From positions 1 to 61,994 of the forward strand of contig NZ_FLSP01000047.1 of assembly GCF_900091315.1 (NCBI RefSeq): a stretch of DNA of 61,994 nucleotides, given 5' to 3'. The position numbers and the translations under genes are program-made. This stretch comes from Streptomyces sp. DI166 (GTDB taxonomy: Bacteria > Actinomycetota > Actinomycetes > Streptomycetales > Streptomycetaceae). The notes beneath the pieces are model-generated. The model was not told where the DNA came from. It searched no databases and worked only from the letters and a program-made list of their open reading frames with translations. Each line of letters begins with the position of its first letter. Position 1 is the first letter of the stretch. Shown piece after piece: positions 54,289-61,994 of the stretch.

Positions 54289-54882
54289 ATGACGCGGGAA
54301 CGGGGTACGGACGAACAGCGAGCGGAAGTCGGCGCGCGGCGCACCGTCGACAGCCCCGAGGTGCTCAAGGCCCTCGCGCATCCCCTGCGCCTGCGCATCC
54401 TGCGCCACCTCGGCGCGAAGGGCCCGGCGACCTCGACGACCCTCGCCGCCGCGCTCGGCGAGAACACCGGGACGCTCAGCTATCACCTGCGCATGCTGGA
54501 GCGCGCGGGGCTGATCGAGGACATCCCGGAGCGCTCCGGCGGGCGGGAGCGCTGGTGGCGCGGAGTGCGCGGGCTCGACATCCGCCGCCCGCCGCAGGGG
54601 GAGCTGACGGACGCCGAGCGCGCCGTGTCGGCCGAGCTGGATCGGCTGAGGCTGGAGGAGGACGTCGAGCTCGCGCGGAGGTTCACCGCGGAGCAGGCCG
54701 AGTCCGAGGGCTGGATGCGGGGGTCACGCAGCCTCGTCCACCTGACGAAGGACGAACTGAACGCGCTGCACGACGACTACGTGGCCCTGCTCGCGCGCTA
54801 CGCCCGCGGCCCCGAGGAGGCGCCCCCGGACGCCCGCCCCGTACTGCTGCGCTGGTTCGGGCTTCCCGCGGACCTGGACTGA
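54289..54882 (+). CDS. ArsR-like winged-helix regulator
   Basis: A 197-residue regulator. The N-terminal HTH (HPLRLRILRHLGAKGPATSTTLAAALGENTGTLSYHLRMLERAGLIED) is of ArsR/HTH_20 type. It is followed by a longer helical C-terminus with ELTDAERAVSAELDRLRLEEDVELARRF, which probably dimerises. No metal-binding Cys cluster is visible, so it probably senses something other than toxic metal. It faces the secreted-protein gene across a nested palindrome. The direct target is therefore likely that gene and itself. Confidence 0.88.
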   Translation: MTRERGTDEQRAEVGARRTVDSPEVLKALAHPLRLRILRHLGAKGPATSTTLAAALGENTGTLSYHLRMLERAGLIEDIPERSGGRERWWRGVRGLDIRRPPQGELTDAERAVSAELDRLRLEEDVELARRFTAEQAESEGWMRGSRSLVHLTKDELNALHDDYVALLARYARGPEEAPPDARPVLLRWFGLPADLD

Positions 54883-54891
54883 CCCCGGCCG

Positions 54892-56325
54892 TCAGCTGTC
54901 CCGGTACGTCTCCAGCAGGCGCAGCCACACCTCGCTGATCGTCGGATACGAGGGCACCGCGTGCCAGAGCCTGCTGAGGGGCACCTGGCCCGCGATCGCG
55001 ATGGTGGCGGAGTGGATGAGTTCGCCGACGCCGGGGCCGACGAAGGTGACACCGAGGAGGATTTCGCGTTCCAGGTCGACGACCATGCGGGCGCGACCCC
55101 GGTAGCCCTCGCCGTAGAGGTAGGCGCCGGAGACGTTCGCGAGGTCGTAGTCGACGGCGCGGACGCGGTGGCCGGCCTGTTCGGCCTCGGCGAGGGAGAG
55201 GCCGACGGCCGCCGCCTCGGGGTCGGTGAAGACGACCTGCGGGACGGCAGCGTGGTCGGCGGTGGCGGCGTGGGCGCCCCAGGGGTCGGTCTCCAGGAGC
55301 GGGACGCCCGAGGCGCGGGCGGCGATCGCGGCGCCCGCGATTCGGGCCTGGTACTTGCCCTGGTGGGTGAGGAGGGCGCGGTGGTTGACGTCGCCGACGG
55401 CGTAGAGCCAGTCGCTGCCGGTGACGCGGAGGCTGTCGTCGACGGGGAGCCAGGAGCCGGGCTCCAGGCCGATCGTGTCGAGGCCGATGTCCTCGGTGTG
55501 CGGGGCGCGGCCGGTGGCGAAGAGGATCTCGTCGGCCTCGATCCGGTCGCCGCCGTCGGTGACGACCACGACGGTGCCGTTCTCACGGGTCACCGAGCGG
55601 ACGGAGGTGCCTGTGCGTACGTCGGCCCCGGCCTCGGTGAGGCCCTCGGCGACCAGTTCACCGGCGAAGGGTTCCATGCGGTTCAGCAGGCCCTTGCCGC
55701 GCACCAGCAGGGTGACCTGCGAGCCGAGGGCCTGCCAGGCGCAGGCCATCTCGGTGGCGACCACTCCCCCGCCCACCACGACCAGGCGTCCCGGTGCCTG
55801 CTTGGCGCTGGTGGCCTCGCGGCTGGTCCAGGGCCGCACCTCGGCGAGTCCGGGCAGGTCCGGCAGGACGGCGCGGGTGCCGGTGCAGACGGCGACAGCG
55901 TGCCGGGCGGTCAGGACGCGCTCGGTGCCGTCGGAGCCGGTCACCGTCACGGTGCGGGGGCCCGCGATGCGGCCGTGCCCGCGGTAGAGGTCGGCGCCGA
56001 CGCTGTCCAGCCAGCCGACCTGGCCGTCGTCCTTCCAGTGGGCGGCGACCTCGTCGCGCCGGGCTGTCACCGCCGCGGCATCGAGTGGACCCTGCACGGC
56101 GGCGCTGAGGCCGGGCAGGCGGCGGGCGTCGGCCCGGGCGATGACCGGGCGCAGCAGGGCCTTGCTGGGCATGCAGGCCCAGTAGGAGCATTCGCCGCCG
56201 ACCAGTTCGCTCTCCACGACCGCGGTGGACAGGCCGGCCGCGCGAGTGCGGTCGGCCACGTTCTCCCCCACGGGCCCGGCTCCGATGATCACGACGTCGT
56301 ACGCGATGGATTCCGTTTCCGTCAT
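54892..56325 (-). CDS. Pyridine nucleotide-disulfide oxidoreductase
   Basis: A 477-residue flavoprotein of the lipoamide dehydrogenase/mercuric reductase group. The FAD motif VVIIGAGPVGENVADR is at 11-26. The active-site disulfide GGECSYWACMPSK has Cys46 and Cys51, one residue longer on the linker residues than the usual CxxxxC but with the same spacing. NAD-binding VVVGGGVVATEMACAW and FAD motif LYAVGDV follow. The C-terminal dimer domain lacks an obvious HPT-type His motif; HAVPSYPTISE is the counterpart. It is divergent from the thioredoxin gene and could be a disulfide reductase in redox defence (inference). Confidence 0.88.
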   Translation of the reverse strand: MTETESIAYDVVIIGAGPVGENVADRTRAAGLSTAVVESELVGGECSYWACMPSKALLRPVIARADARRLPGLSAAVQGPLDAAAVTARRDEVAAHWKDDGQVGWLDSVGADLYRGHGRIAGPRTVTVTGSDGTERVLTARHAVAVCTGTRAVLPDLPGLAEVRPWTSREATSAKQAPGRLVVVGGGVVATEMACAWQALGSQVTLLVRGKGLLNRMEPFAGELVAEGLTEAGADVRTGTSVRSVTRENGTVVVVTDGGDRIEADEILFATGRAPHTEDIGLDTIGLEPGSWLPVDDSLRVTGSDWLYAVGDVNHRALLTHQGKYQARIAGAAIAARASGVPLLETDPWGAHAATADHAAVPQVVFTDPEAAAVGLSLAEAEQAGHRVRAVDYDLANVSGAYLYGEGYRGRARMVVDLEREILLGVTFVGPGVGELIHSATIAIAGQVPLSRLWHAVPSYPTISEVWLRLLETYRDS

Positions 56326-56408
56326 GGGGTCAGTCTGGTGGGTGGTGTGCGCCGTGGCCACACGGGTACGAGCGCCGGAGCATGACGGTTCGCGAACGTC
56401 CCGCGAGC

Positions 56409-56434
56409 GGAATACCTGTCCGTCCGACCGTGTT
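56409..56434 (+). promoter_or_regulatory. SigR-type promoter of the thioredoxin gene
   Basis: GGAAT (56409-56413), exactly 18 bases, then GTT (56432-56434). This matches the known SigR consensus (GGAAT-N18-GTT), which drives disulfide-stress genes. It lies 42 bp upstream of the thioredoxin start, a normal distance. It supports induction by thiol oxidants. Confidence 0.8.
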
Positions 56435-56476
56435 GTGCGGACGGCTCACCCCCGACCCAGGAAGAGGGATCACGCC

Positions 56477-56863
56477 ATGAGCAGCACCGTGGAGCTCACC
56501 AAGGAGAACTTCGACCAGATGGTCACGGACAACGACTTCGTCCTGATCGACTTCTGGGCGGCCTGGTGCGGTCCCTGCCGGCAGTTCGCCCCGGTCTACG
56601 AGAAGGCGGCCGAGGAGAACCCCGACCTGGTGTTCGGCAAGGTGGACACCGAGGCGCAGCCCGAGCTGGCCGCGGCCTTCGGTATCCAGTCCATTCCGAC
56701 GCTGATGATCGTCCGCGACCAGGTCGCCGTTTTCGCGCAGCCGGGCGCCCTGCCCGAGGCCGCCCTCACGGACGTCATCGGGCAGGCCCGCAAGCTCGAC
56801 ATGGACGAGGTCCGCAAGGCCGTCGCCGCCCAGCAGGCGCAGGCCGAGCAGAACGGCGAGTAG
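56477..56863 (+). CDS. trxC: Thioredoxin (likely TrxC)
   Basis: A 128-residue thioredoxin with the catalytic WCGPC motif (Trp30, Cys31, Cys34) and the conserved cis-Pro region GIQSIPTLMIV. It has a longer, Gln/Ala-rich C-terminal tail (VAAQQAQAEQNGE) than standard thioredoxin. In S. coelicolor the trxC gene belongs to the SigR regulon (from memory), and a perfect SigR-type promoter lies here. It keeps protein thiols reduced. The neighbouring disulfide reductase on the other strand may supply electrons or act separately. Confidence 0.88.
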   Translation: MSSTVELTKENFDQMVTDNDFVLIDFWAAWCGPCRQFAPVYEKAAEENPDLVFGKVDTEAQPELAAAFGIQSIPTLMIVRDQVAVFAQPGALPEAALTDVIGQARKLDMDEVRKAVAAQQAQAEQNGE

Positions 56864-56866
56864 GGC

Positions 56867-58303
56867 TCAGAACGGGTACGGCGCCACGTCGCCGCGCACC
56901 GTCGTCCAGCGCAGGTCGGTGAAGGCCTCCAGGTTGGCCTCGCCGCCGAAGCGGGCGCCGGTGCCGGAGGCTGCCGTACCGCCGAAGGGCGCGACCGCCT
57001 CGTCGTTCACCGTCTGGTCGTTGATGTGCACGATCCCGGTCGGGATGCGCTCGGCGAGGTCCAGGCCGCGGGCGGCGTCGGCGGTGACGACGCCCAGGGA
57101 CAGGCCGTACGGGCTGTGCGCGGCCAGGGCGGCGGCCTCCTCGACGGTGTCGAAGGGGCGTACCGGCGCGACCGGGCCGAAGACCTCCTCGGCGTAGGCG
57201 GGGGTGTCGTCGGAGACGTCGGCGAGCACCGTGGGCCGGTAGAAGAGGCGGTCGTGGGTGCCGCCGGCGGCCAGTTTCGCGCCGTTCGCGGCGCTGGACT
57301 CGACCAGGCCGTGCACCTTGGCGAGCTGGCCGTCGTCGATGAGCGGGCCGAGGTGGACCTGGTCGCGGTGCGGGTCGCCGACCGCGAGGGAGTCGGCCTT
57401 GGCGGCCAGCCGCTCCACGTACTGCGGGTACAGCGACCGGTGCACCAGGTGCCGTCCGGTCGTCATGCAGATCTGGCCCTGGTGGAAGAAGGAGCCCCAG
57501 GCGGCGGTGGAGATCACCGCGTCGATGTCGGCGTCCTCCAGTACGACGAGCGCGGAGTTGCCGCCGAGTTCGAGGTGCGCGCGCTTGAGATGGCGCCCGG
57601 CGGCCTCGCCGACGGCGCGGCCCGCCGCGGTGGAGCCGGTGAAGGAGATGACCGGCACCCGCGGGTCGGTGACCAGGGCGGAGCCGGTGTCGGCGCCGCC
57701 GGGCAGGATGTGCAGCAGGCCCTCGGGCAGGCCCGCCTCGGCGAAGACCGCGGCGAGGGAGAGGCCGCCGCAGACGGCCGTGCGCGGGTCGGGCTTCAGG
57801 ACGACCGCGTTGCCCAGGGCGAGAGCGGGGGCGACGGAGCGGATGGAGAGGATCAGCGGGGCGTTGAACGGGGCGATCACGCCGACCACGCCGACCGGGA
57901 CCCGGCGGGTGTAGGACAGCCGGGGCGCCTCGCTGGCCAGTACCTGCCCGGCCGGGCGGGAGGCGAGCGCGGCGGCCTCGTAGCACTCCTGGGCGGCGAC
58001 GTGGAGTTCGAAGTCGGCCTTGCCGGGGATGGAGCCGGACTCCCGGACGAGCCAGTCGCGCAGTTCGTCGGCGTGTGCGGTGAACAGGTCCCCGGCCCGG
58101 CGCAGTACCCCGGCGCGCACGAAGTGCGGCTGCCGCGCCCATTCCGTCTGCGCCCGTCGGGCGGCCTCGGCGGCCGGGGCGACGTCCTCGGGGGCCGCGA
58201 GGGTGACCGTGCCGAGGGCCTCGCCGGTGGCGGGCTCGGTGACGGGGTGCTCACCGCCGTGGAGGGGGTTCGGCTGCCAGGACTTCGGGTCGAGCAACGA
58301 CAT
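56867..58303 (-). CDS. Aromatic aldehyde dehydrogenase (benzaldehyde/vanillin type)
   Basis: A 478-residue aldehyde dehydrogenase with the catalytic pair ELGGNS (Glu245) and QGQICM (Cys279). It has NAD-binding FTGSTAAGRAV and the C-terminal GGEANLEAFTDLRWTTV. The sequence resembles benzaldehyde or vanillin dehydrogenases. It lies directly after pobA (28 bp) and a LacI regulator gene, all leftward. The likely job is oxidation of 4-hydroxybenzaldehyde to 4-hydroxybenzoate, which PobA then hydroxylates. ATG 58303 follows CGGAGAG. The end is 3 bp from the thioredoxin stop. Confidence 0.9.
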   Translation of the reverse strand: MSLLDPKSWQPNPLHGGEHPVTEPATGEALGTVTLAAPEDVAPAAEAARRAQTEWARQPHFVRAGVLRRAGDLFTAHADELRDWLVRESGSIPGKADFELHVAAQECYEAAALASRPAGQVLASEAPRLSYTRRVPVGVVGVIAPFNAPLILSIRSVAPALALGNAVVLKPDPRTAVCGGLSLAAVFAEAGLPEGLLHILPGGADTGSALVTDPRVPVISFTGSTAAGRAVGEAAGRHLKRAHLELGGNSALVVLEDADIDAVISTAAWGSFFHQGQICMTTGRHLVHRSLYPQYVERLAAKADSLAVGDPHRDQVHLGPLIDDGQLAKVHGLVESSAANGAKLAAGGTHDRLFYRPTVLADVSDDTPAYAEEVFGPVAPVRPFDTVEEAAALAAHSPYGLSLGVVTADAARGLDLAERIPTGIVHINDQTVNDEAVAPFGGTAASGTGARFGGEANLEAFTDLRWTTVRGDVAPYPF

Positions 58304-58331
58304 GACGGCTCTCCGTTCGTCACCGCGGGAC

Positions 58332-59510
58332 TCACTCGGGGAGGGGAAGTCCCGTGTAGTTCGCCGCCAGTTCGGCGGCCGCGTGGCGGGATGCGGTGAT
58401 CCGGCGCAGACGTGCGAGCTGCATCCGTTCGTCGAACGCATCCCCGTCTGGTTGAGCGTGCAACATCTTAGTCATGTCGTAGGAGAATCGGGTGGCCTGC
58501 CACACGCGCGCGAGGCACACGTCCGAGTATCTGTCGATCAGTTGTGTCTCGCCTGTGGAGTGCCAGCGCACCAGGGCACGGCTGAGCAGCCGGACGTCGG
58601 AGACGGCGAGGTTGAGGCCCTTGGCGCCGGTGGGCGGGACGATGTGGGCGGCGTCCCCGGCCAGCAGCAGACGGCCGTGGCGCATCGGCTCGTGCACGTA
58701 ACTGCGCATCGGGGTCACGGACTTCTCGACGACCGGTCCGCGCTTCAGGGCCCAGTCGGCGTCGATGGCGAAGCGGGCGTCGAGTTCGTCCCAGACCCGG
58801 TCGTCGGGCCAGTCGGCGGGGTCGGTGCCGACCGGGACCTGGAGGTAGAGCCGGGACATGGTGGGCGAGCGCATGCTGTGCAGGGCGAAGCCGCGCTCGC
58901 CGCGCGCGTAGATCAACTCCTCGCAGGAGGGCGGGACCTCGGCGAGGATCCCGAGCCAGGCGTACGGGTGGTCGTGGGCGTACTCGCGGCTGAGGTCGGC
59001 CGGGATCGCCGCGCGGGAAACCCCGTGGAAGCCGTCGCAGCCCGCCACCCATGCGCAGGTCAGGGTCTCCTCCCGGCCCCCGTGCCGGAACCGCACGACC
59101 GGCCGCTCGCTGTCCGCGTTCTCCACGGCGAGGGCCTCGGCCTCGAACAACAGCGGTGGCCCGTCGGCGACTTGGAGTGCGATCAGGTCCTGCACGATCT
59201 TGGTCTGGGGATAGATGGTGACGGTGCGGCCGCCGGTGAGGGAGGGGAAGTCGATGCGGTGGCTCTCGCGCGCGTACCTGAGCTCGATGCCCCGGTGGAC
59301 CATCCCCTCGGCGTCCAGCCGGTTGGCGGCGACCGCCTCCCGCAGCGCGTGGACGGTGCCCTGTTCCAGCATGCCCGCGCGCTGACGCTGCTCGACGTAC
59401 TCCCGGCTGCGGCTCTCCAGGACCACGCAGTCGACCCCGGCGCGGTGCAGCAGACGGGCCAGGAGCAGCCCGGCCGGGCCGCCGCCGATGATGCCGACGG
59501 TGGTACGCAT
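58332..59510 (-). CDS. pobA: 4-hydroxybenzoate 3-monooxygenase
   Basis: A 392-residue single-component flavin hydroxylase matching PobA in length and motifs. It has the FAD fingerprint VGIIGGGPAGLLLARLLHRAG, the DG-type motif around GCDGFHGVSR, and RLLLAGDAAHIVPPTGAKGLNLA. It converts 4-hydroxybenzoate to protocatechuate using NAD(P)H. GGAGG lies upstream of the ATG at 59510. The LacI-type gene upstream is 16 bp away on the same strand, so regulator, hydroxylase and aldehyde dehydrogenase probably share a transcript. Confidence 0.93.
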   Translation of the reverse strand: MRTTVGIIGGGPAGLLLARLLHRAGVDCVVLESRSREYVEQRQRAGMLEQGTVHALREAVAANRLDAEGMVHRGIELRYARESHRIDFPSLTGGRTVTIYPQTKIVQDLIALQVADGPPLLFEAEALAVENADSERPVVRFRHGGREETLTCAWVAGCDGFHGVSRAAIPADLSREYAHDHPYAWLGILAEVPPSCEELIYARGERGFALHSMRSPTMSRLYLQVPVGTDPADWPDDRVWDELDARFAIDADWALKRGPVVEKSVTPMRSYVHEPMRHGRLLLAGDAAHIVPPTGAKGLNLAVSDVRLLSRALVRWHSTGETQLIDRYSDVCLARVWQATRFSYDMTKMLHAQPDGDAFDERMQLARLRRITASRHAAAELAANYTGLPLPE

Positions 59511-59526
59511 TGGGGCCTCCCGTGCG

Positions 59527-60552
59527 TCAGCTGGAGTCGCGGTGCACTACCGATGCTCCCAGGACCTTGCGCGTCTCGGGCGCCGCGGCGGGGTCGCGTA
59601 CCGCCCGGTCGACCAGTTCGGCCAGGTCACGGCCGGACGGCAGCTCGATGTGGACCGTGCTCAGGCGGGGTCTGAGCAGCCGCCCCAGCATCAGGTCGTC
59701 GGCGCCGACGACGGCCGTCTCCTCGGGCACAGCGACACCCACGTCCTGTAAGGCGCTCATCAGCAGCATCGCGTACTCGTCGTTGTAGGCGAACACGGCG
59801 TCCAGGCCCCGTGCGCGCCAGTCGGCGGCGAGCCGGGCGGCCGCCCCTTCGTCGTAGCCGAGCGGGAGCTCCGTCACGGTGGCGTCGGTGCCGGTCAGGG
59901 CCCGGCGCACACCGTCGAGCCGGGGTACGGAGAAGGCCCCCAGGCCGTCCTCGGCGGGTACGACGACGCCGATACGGCGCCGGCCGCGCTCGTAGAGATG
60001 CCGGGCCGCGGCGAATCCCACGGCCGAATGGTCCATCTGGAGGGCGTGGGCGCCCTCGACGCACTCGGGGCCGACCGTGACGACGACCCGGGCGCCGGAG
60101 CGCTTGAGCACCGTCACACCCTGCGGGCCGAGCCCGGAACCGGGCACCAGGACGGCCACGGGACGCAGCTCGGCCCAGGCGCGGGCGGCCTCGTCGCCGT
60201 GCAGGCCGACGCTGCCGTACTGGACGACGGTGTAGTCGAGGCGGCCGAGGGCGGACTGGAGTTCCCTGATGAAGCGGCTGTAGAGCGGGCCGACGGGGAA
60301 GGCGGGGGCGGGCATGAGGACCATGCGGCTGTGTCCGGCGCGCAGGGAGCGGGCGGCCGCGTGCGGCACGTACCCGAGTTCCCTGGCCGCCTCGTGCACC
60401 CGGCGGCGGGTGGGCTCACTGATCCGTACGGCGCTGGTGTTGTTCAGGACGTAGGAGACGGTCGCGCGCGAGACCCCGGCCAGTCGGGCCACATCGGCGC
60501 TCGTGGGGACGGAGCGCGGCGTTTTCGGTATCTGCACCATGACGTACGGCAT
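59527..60552 (-). CDS. LacI-family regulator of the pobA operon
   Basis: A 341-residue LacI-type repressor with HTH TSADVARLAGVSRATVSYVLNN and a ligand domain ending VGADDLMLGRLLRPRLSTVHIE. It is the first gene of the leftward pobA operon. Known pobA regulators are of AraC or IclR type, so LacI control here is unusual. ATG 60540 is an alternative start. No strong palindrome was found in the 52 bp between its start and the TetR gene, although a weak AGAAACTGTGAAC segment is present. Confidence 0.85.
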   Translation of the reverse strand: MPYVMVQIPKTPRSVPTSADVARLAGVSRATVSYVLNNTSAVRISEPTRRRVHEAARELGYVPHAAARSLRAGHSRMVLMPAPAFPVGPLYSRFIRELQSALGRLDYTVVQYGSVGLHGDEAARAWAELRPVAVLVPGSGLGPQGVTVLKRSGARVVVTVGPECVEGAHALQMDHSAVGFAAARHLYERGRRRIGVVVPAEDGLGAFSVPRLDGVRRALTGTDATVTELPLGYDEGAAARLAADWRARGLDAVFAYNDEYAMLLMSALQDVGVAVPEETAVVGADDLMLGRLLRPRLSTVHIELPSGRDLAELVDRAVRDPAAAPETRKVLGASVVHRDSS

Positions 60553-60604
60553 CTTTGCAGAAACTGTGAACGTCCTTGTGCGCGGGGCCGGTTGGACGGG
60601 GCGT

Positions 60605-61270
60605 TCAGGCCGACGGCGCGGTCCGGGTGAGGCGGTCGACCAGATCCAGCCAGCCCGCCTCGACGCGGTCGGCGGGCATGCCGCAGATCCGGGTGCGGTA
60701 GTGAATCATCGACGGGTCCAGGTACTGCATCAGGGTCAATGCAAGGAGTTCGCAGTCGGCGTCGGGGACTATCTGGCGCAGCAGGATCAGCACATGGCCG
60801 CGCAGGAAGCGACGGGGGGCGTTGGAGTAGCGGCGTTCGGCCGAGGGCTCGGCGGCCAGCTGGAGGTCGAGTTCGTCGGCGGAGCGGCGCAGCAGGGCGA
60901 GGCCGAAAGCTTTCAGCCGTTCCTGGGGCGGCGCCCCGGGCCCGAGCGGGGCGGGGCCGGTGATGACGGCGGCCTGGAACTTCTTCTCGGTGTGGTCGAG
61001 CAGTGCCGCGAGCAGTCCGGTGCGGTCGCCGAAGCGCCGGAAGACCGTCCCCTTGCCGACCTTGGCCTCCGCGGCGACCGCCTCCATGGTCACGCAGGAC
61101 GCGCCGTGCTCCGCGACCAGCTTCCCGGCGGCCTCCAGCAGCCGGGCCCGGTTGCGGGCGGCGTCGGCGCGCAGGCAGGGCTCGTCGTCCGGCGAGCCGA
61201 GCTGAAGCAGTTCGGGCGCGTCGGCGGAGGGCTCCTCATGGCTGGGAAACGGCGGCAGGGGCGCGGACAT
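60605..61270 (-). CDS. TetR-family regulator, divergent from the FMN reductase
   Basis: A 221-residue TetR protein with a Pro/Glu-rich N-terminal extension. The HTH is ARNRARLLEAAGKLVAEHGASCVTMEAVAAEAKVGKGTVFRRFGDRTGLLAALL, followed by a large ligand domain. Two palindromes with GGACC/GGTCC arms lie between its start and the FMN reductase start, so it should repress both. ATG 61270 is chosen; a second ATG at 61288 is possible. Confidence 0.9.
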   Translation of the reverse strand: MSAPLPPFPSHEEPSADAPELLQLGSPDDEPCLRADAARNRARLLEAAGKLVAEHGASCVTMEAVAAEAKVGKGTVFRRFGDRTGLLAALLDHTEKKFQAAVITGPAPLGPGAPPQERLKAFGLALLRRSADELDLQLAAEPSAERRYSNAPRRFLRGHVLILLRQIVPDADCELLALTLMQYLDPSMIHYRTRICGMPADRVEAGWLDLVDRLTRTAPSA

Positions 61271-61301
61271 GAAGCCAGCGTAAAGCATCGGGAATGAAAC
61301 T

Positions 61302-61313
61302 GGACCGTGGTCC
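61302..61313. promoter_or_regulatory. TetR operator 1
   Basis: GGACCGTGGTCC has perfect 5-bp arms around GT. It lies 32 bp from the TetR start. A second copy lies 23 bp further on. The pair is characteristic of TetR autorepression. Confidence 0.8.
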
Positions 61314-61336
61314 GCTTAAGGTGCTAGAAACTAAAC

Positions 61337-61348
61337 GGACCACGGTCC
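61337..61348. promoter_or_regulatory. TetR operator 2
   Basis: GGACCACGGTCC, extended by C and G on the outside (CGGACC-AC-GGTCCG). It lies 42 bp upstream of the FMN reductase start, between the two divergent genes. The GGACC/GGTCC arms are the same as in operator 1. Confidence 0.8.
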
Positions 61349-61390
61349 GATTGGCCCCCCCGACCGCTTGTCTCACTACTGGAGTCCCCC

Positions 61391-61954
61391 ATGTCTGTTC
61401 GCATCCTCGCGCTCGTCGGCAGCCTCCGCGCCGGTTCCCACAACCGTCAGCTCGCCGAGGCGGCCGTCAAGCTCGCACCCGAGGGTGCCGAGGTCGAGCT
61501 CTACGAGGGCCTGGCCGAGATCCCCTTCTACAACGAGGACATCGACGTCGAGGGCAGCGTCCCGGAGGCCGCCGCCCGACTGCGCGCCGCCGCGCAGGCC
61601 GCCGACGCGTTCCTGCTGTTCTCCCCGGAGTACAACGGCACCATCCCGGCCGTTCTGAAGAACGCCATCGACTGGCTGTCCCGCCCCTACGGCGCCGGTG
61701 CCTTCGGCGGCAAGCCGGTCGCCGTGGTCGGCACCGCCTTCGGCCAGTACGGCGGTGTGTGGGCGCAGGACGAGACCCGCAAGGCCGTCGGCATCGCGGG
61801 CGGCAAGGTGCTGGAGGACGTCAAGCTCTCCATCCCCGGCTCCGTGACCCGCTTCGCCGAGACCCACCCGGCCGACGACGCCGAGGTCGCCGCCCAGCTC
61901 ACCGAGGTCATCGCGCGCGTGCACGGCCACGCGGGCGAGACCGTGGCGGCCTGA
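61391..61954 (+). CDS. NAD(P)H-dependent FMN reductase
   Basis: A 187-residue flavodoxin-like reductase. It has the N-terminal phosphate-binding GSLRAGSHNRQLAEAA, the flavin-binding FSPEYNGTIPAVLKNAIDWLSRPY, and a later GTAFGQYGGVWAQDE. It reduces FMN, quinones or related compounds with NAD(P)H. GGAG lies upstream of ATG 61391. It is divergent from a TetR gene with two operators between, so it is probably induced by a toxic or quinone-like compound. Confidence 0.9.
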   Translation: MSVRILALVGSLRAGSHNRQLAEAAVKLAPEGAEVELYEGLAEIPFYNEDIDVEGSVPEAAARLRAAAQAADAFLLFSPEYNGTIPAVLKNAIDWLSRPYGAGAFGGKPVAVVGTAFGQYGGVWAQDETRKAVGIAGGKVLEDVKLSIPGSVTRFAETHPADDAEVAAQLTEVIARVHGHAGETVAA

Positions 61955-61994
61955 CCCCGCGCATCCGGGCGGGGCGGAAACCGAAGGGGTTCCG

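Noticed and set aside
60553..60604. LacI operator for the pobA operon
   Set aside because: Only weak half-similarities (AGAAACTGTGAAC) were found; no acceptable palindrome is visible.

Overview
The window is about 62 kb of very GC-rich DNA. GTG starts are frequent, many neighbouring genes overlap by 4 bp at ATGA or GTGA, lipoprotein and twin-arginine leaders are common, and regulators are dense. This points to a Streptomyces chromosome, probably an arm-proximal accessory-rich region. From memory, the order (CYP102-like P450, rhamnose cluster, disulfide reductase next to a thioredoxin) resembles the S. coelicolor SCO08xx region, but no search was run. No rRNA, tRNA, CRISPR array or insertion sequence was seen.

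Layout. 0-8 kb: a partial conserved gene, a lipoprotein lactonase, an iron-box-controlled DUF2470 protein, a TetR/P450 pair resembling CYP102 and its repressor, a Cys-rich pentapeptide-repeat protein, a decayed ECF41 sigma factor, a PIG-L deacetylase and a peptidase S33 hydrolase. 8-23.6 kb: a complete L-rhamnose system. The leftward arm carries the ABC importer, mutarotase, a secreted beta-propeller protein and a LacI regulator. The rightward arm carries isomerase, bifunctional aldolase/dehydrogenase and kinase, followed directly by lutABC for lactate oxidation. Three LacI-type palindromes lie between the arms. 23.7-28.6 kb: a membrane protein, a MoxR/VWA pair, an MDR oxidoreductase and a cupin. 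The lutC and VWA gene ends sit in short tandem repeats that repeat the stop codon.

28.8-35.3 kb is the most unusual segment. A leftward, translationally coupled operon encodes (1) a protein resembling the N-terminal part of LodA-type cysteine tryptophylquinone (CTQ) oxidases, (2) a radical SAM/SPASM maturase, (3) a protein whose first ~250 residues resemble the Cys/Trp cofactor region of LodA, fused to a VioB-like ferritin domain, and (4) a LodB/QhpG-like flavoprotein. I read this as a split quinone-cofactor oxidase with an added diiron-type domain and two maturation enzymes. The function is inferred.

35.6-50 kb: a secreted GH109-like protein, an MFS transporter, LRV/HEAT-like and Sel1 repeat proteins, a universal stress protein, an ion transporter, a MarR regulator, a SMI1/FAD-oxidase/hydrolase operon with a LuxR-TPR regulator, and a pirin. 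50-62 kb: mainly regulator/target pairs with visible palindromic operators. These are MarR-pirin, ArsR-secreted protein and TetR-FMN reductase. The same stretch holds a PepSY membrane protein, a peptide deformylase, a disulfide reductase divergent from a thioredoxin with a SigR-type promoter, and a LacI-pobA-aldehyde dehydrogenase operon for 4-hydroxybenzaldehyde/4-hydroxybenzoate oxidation.
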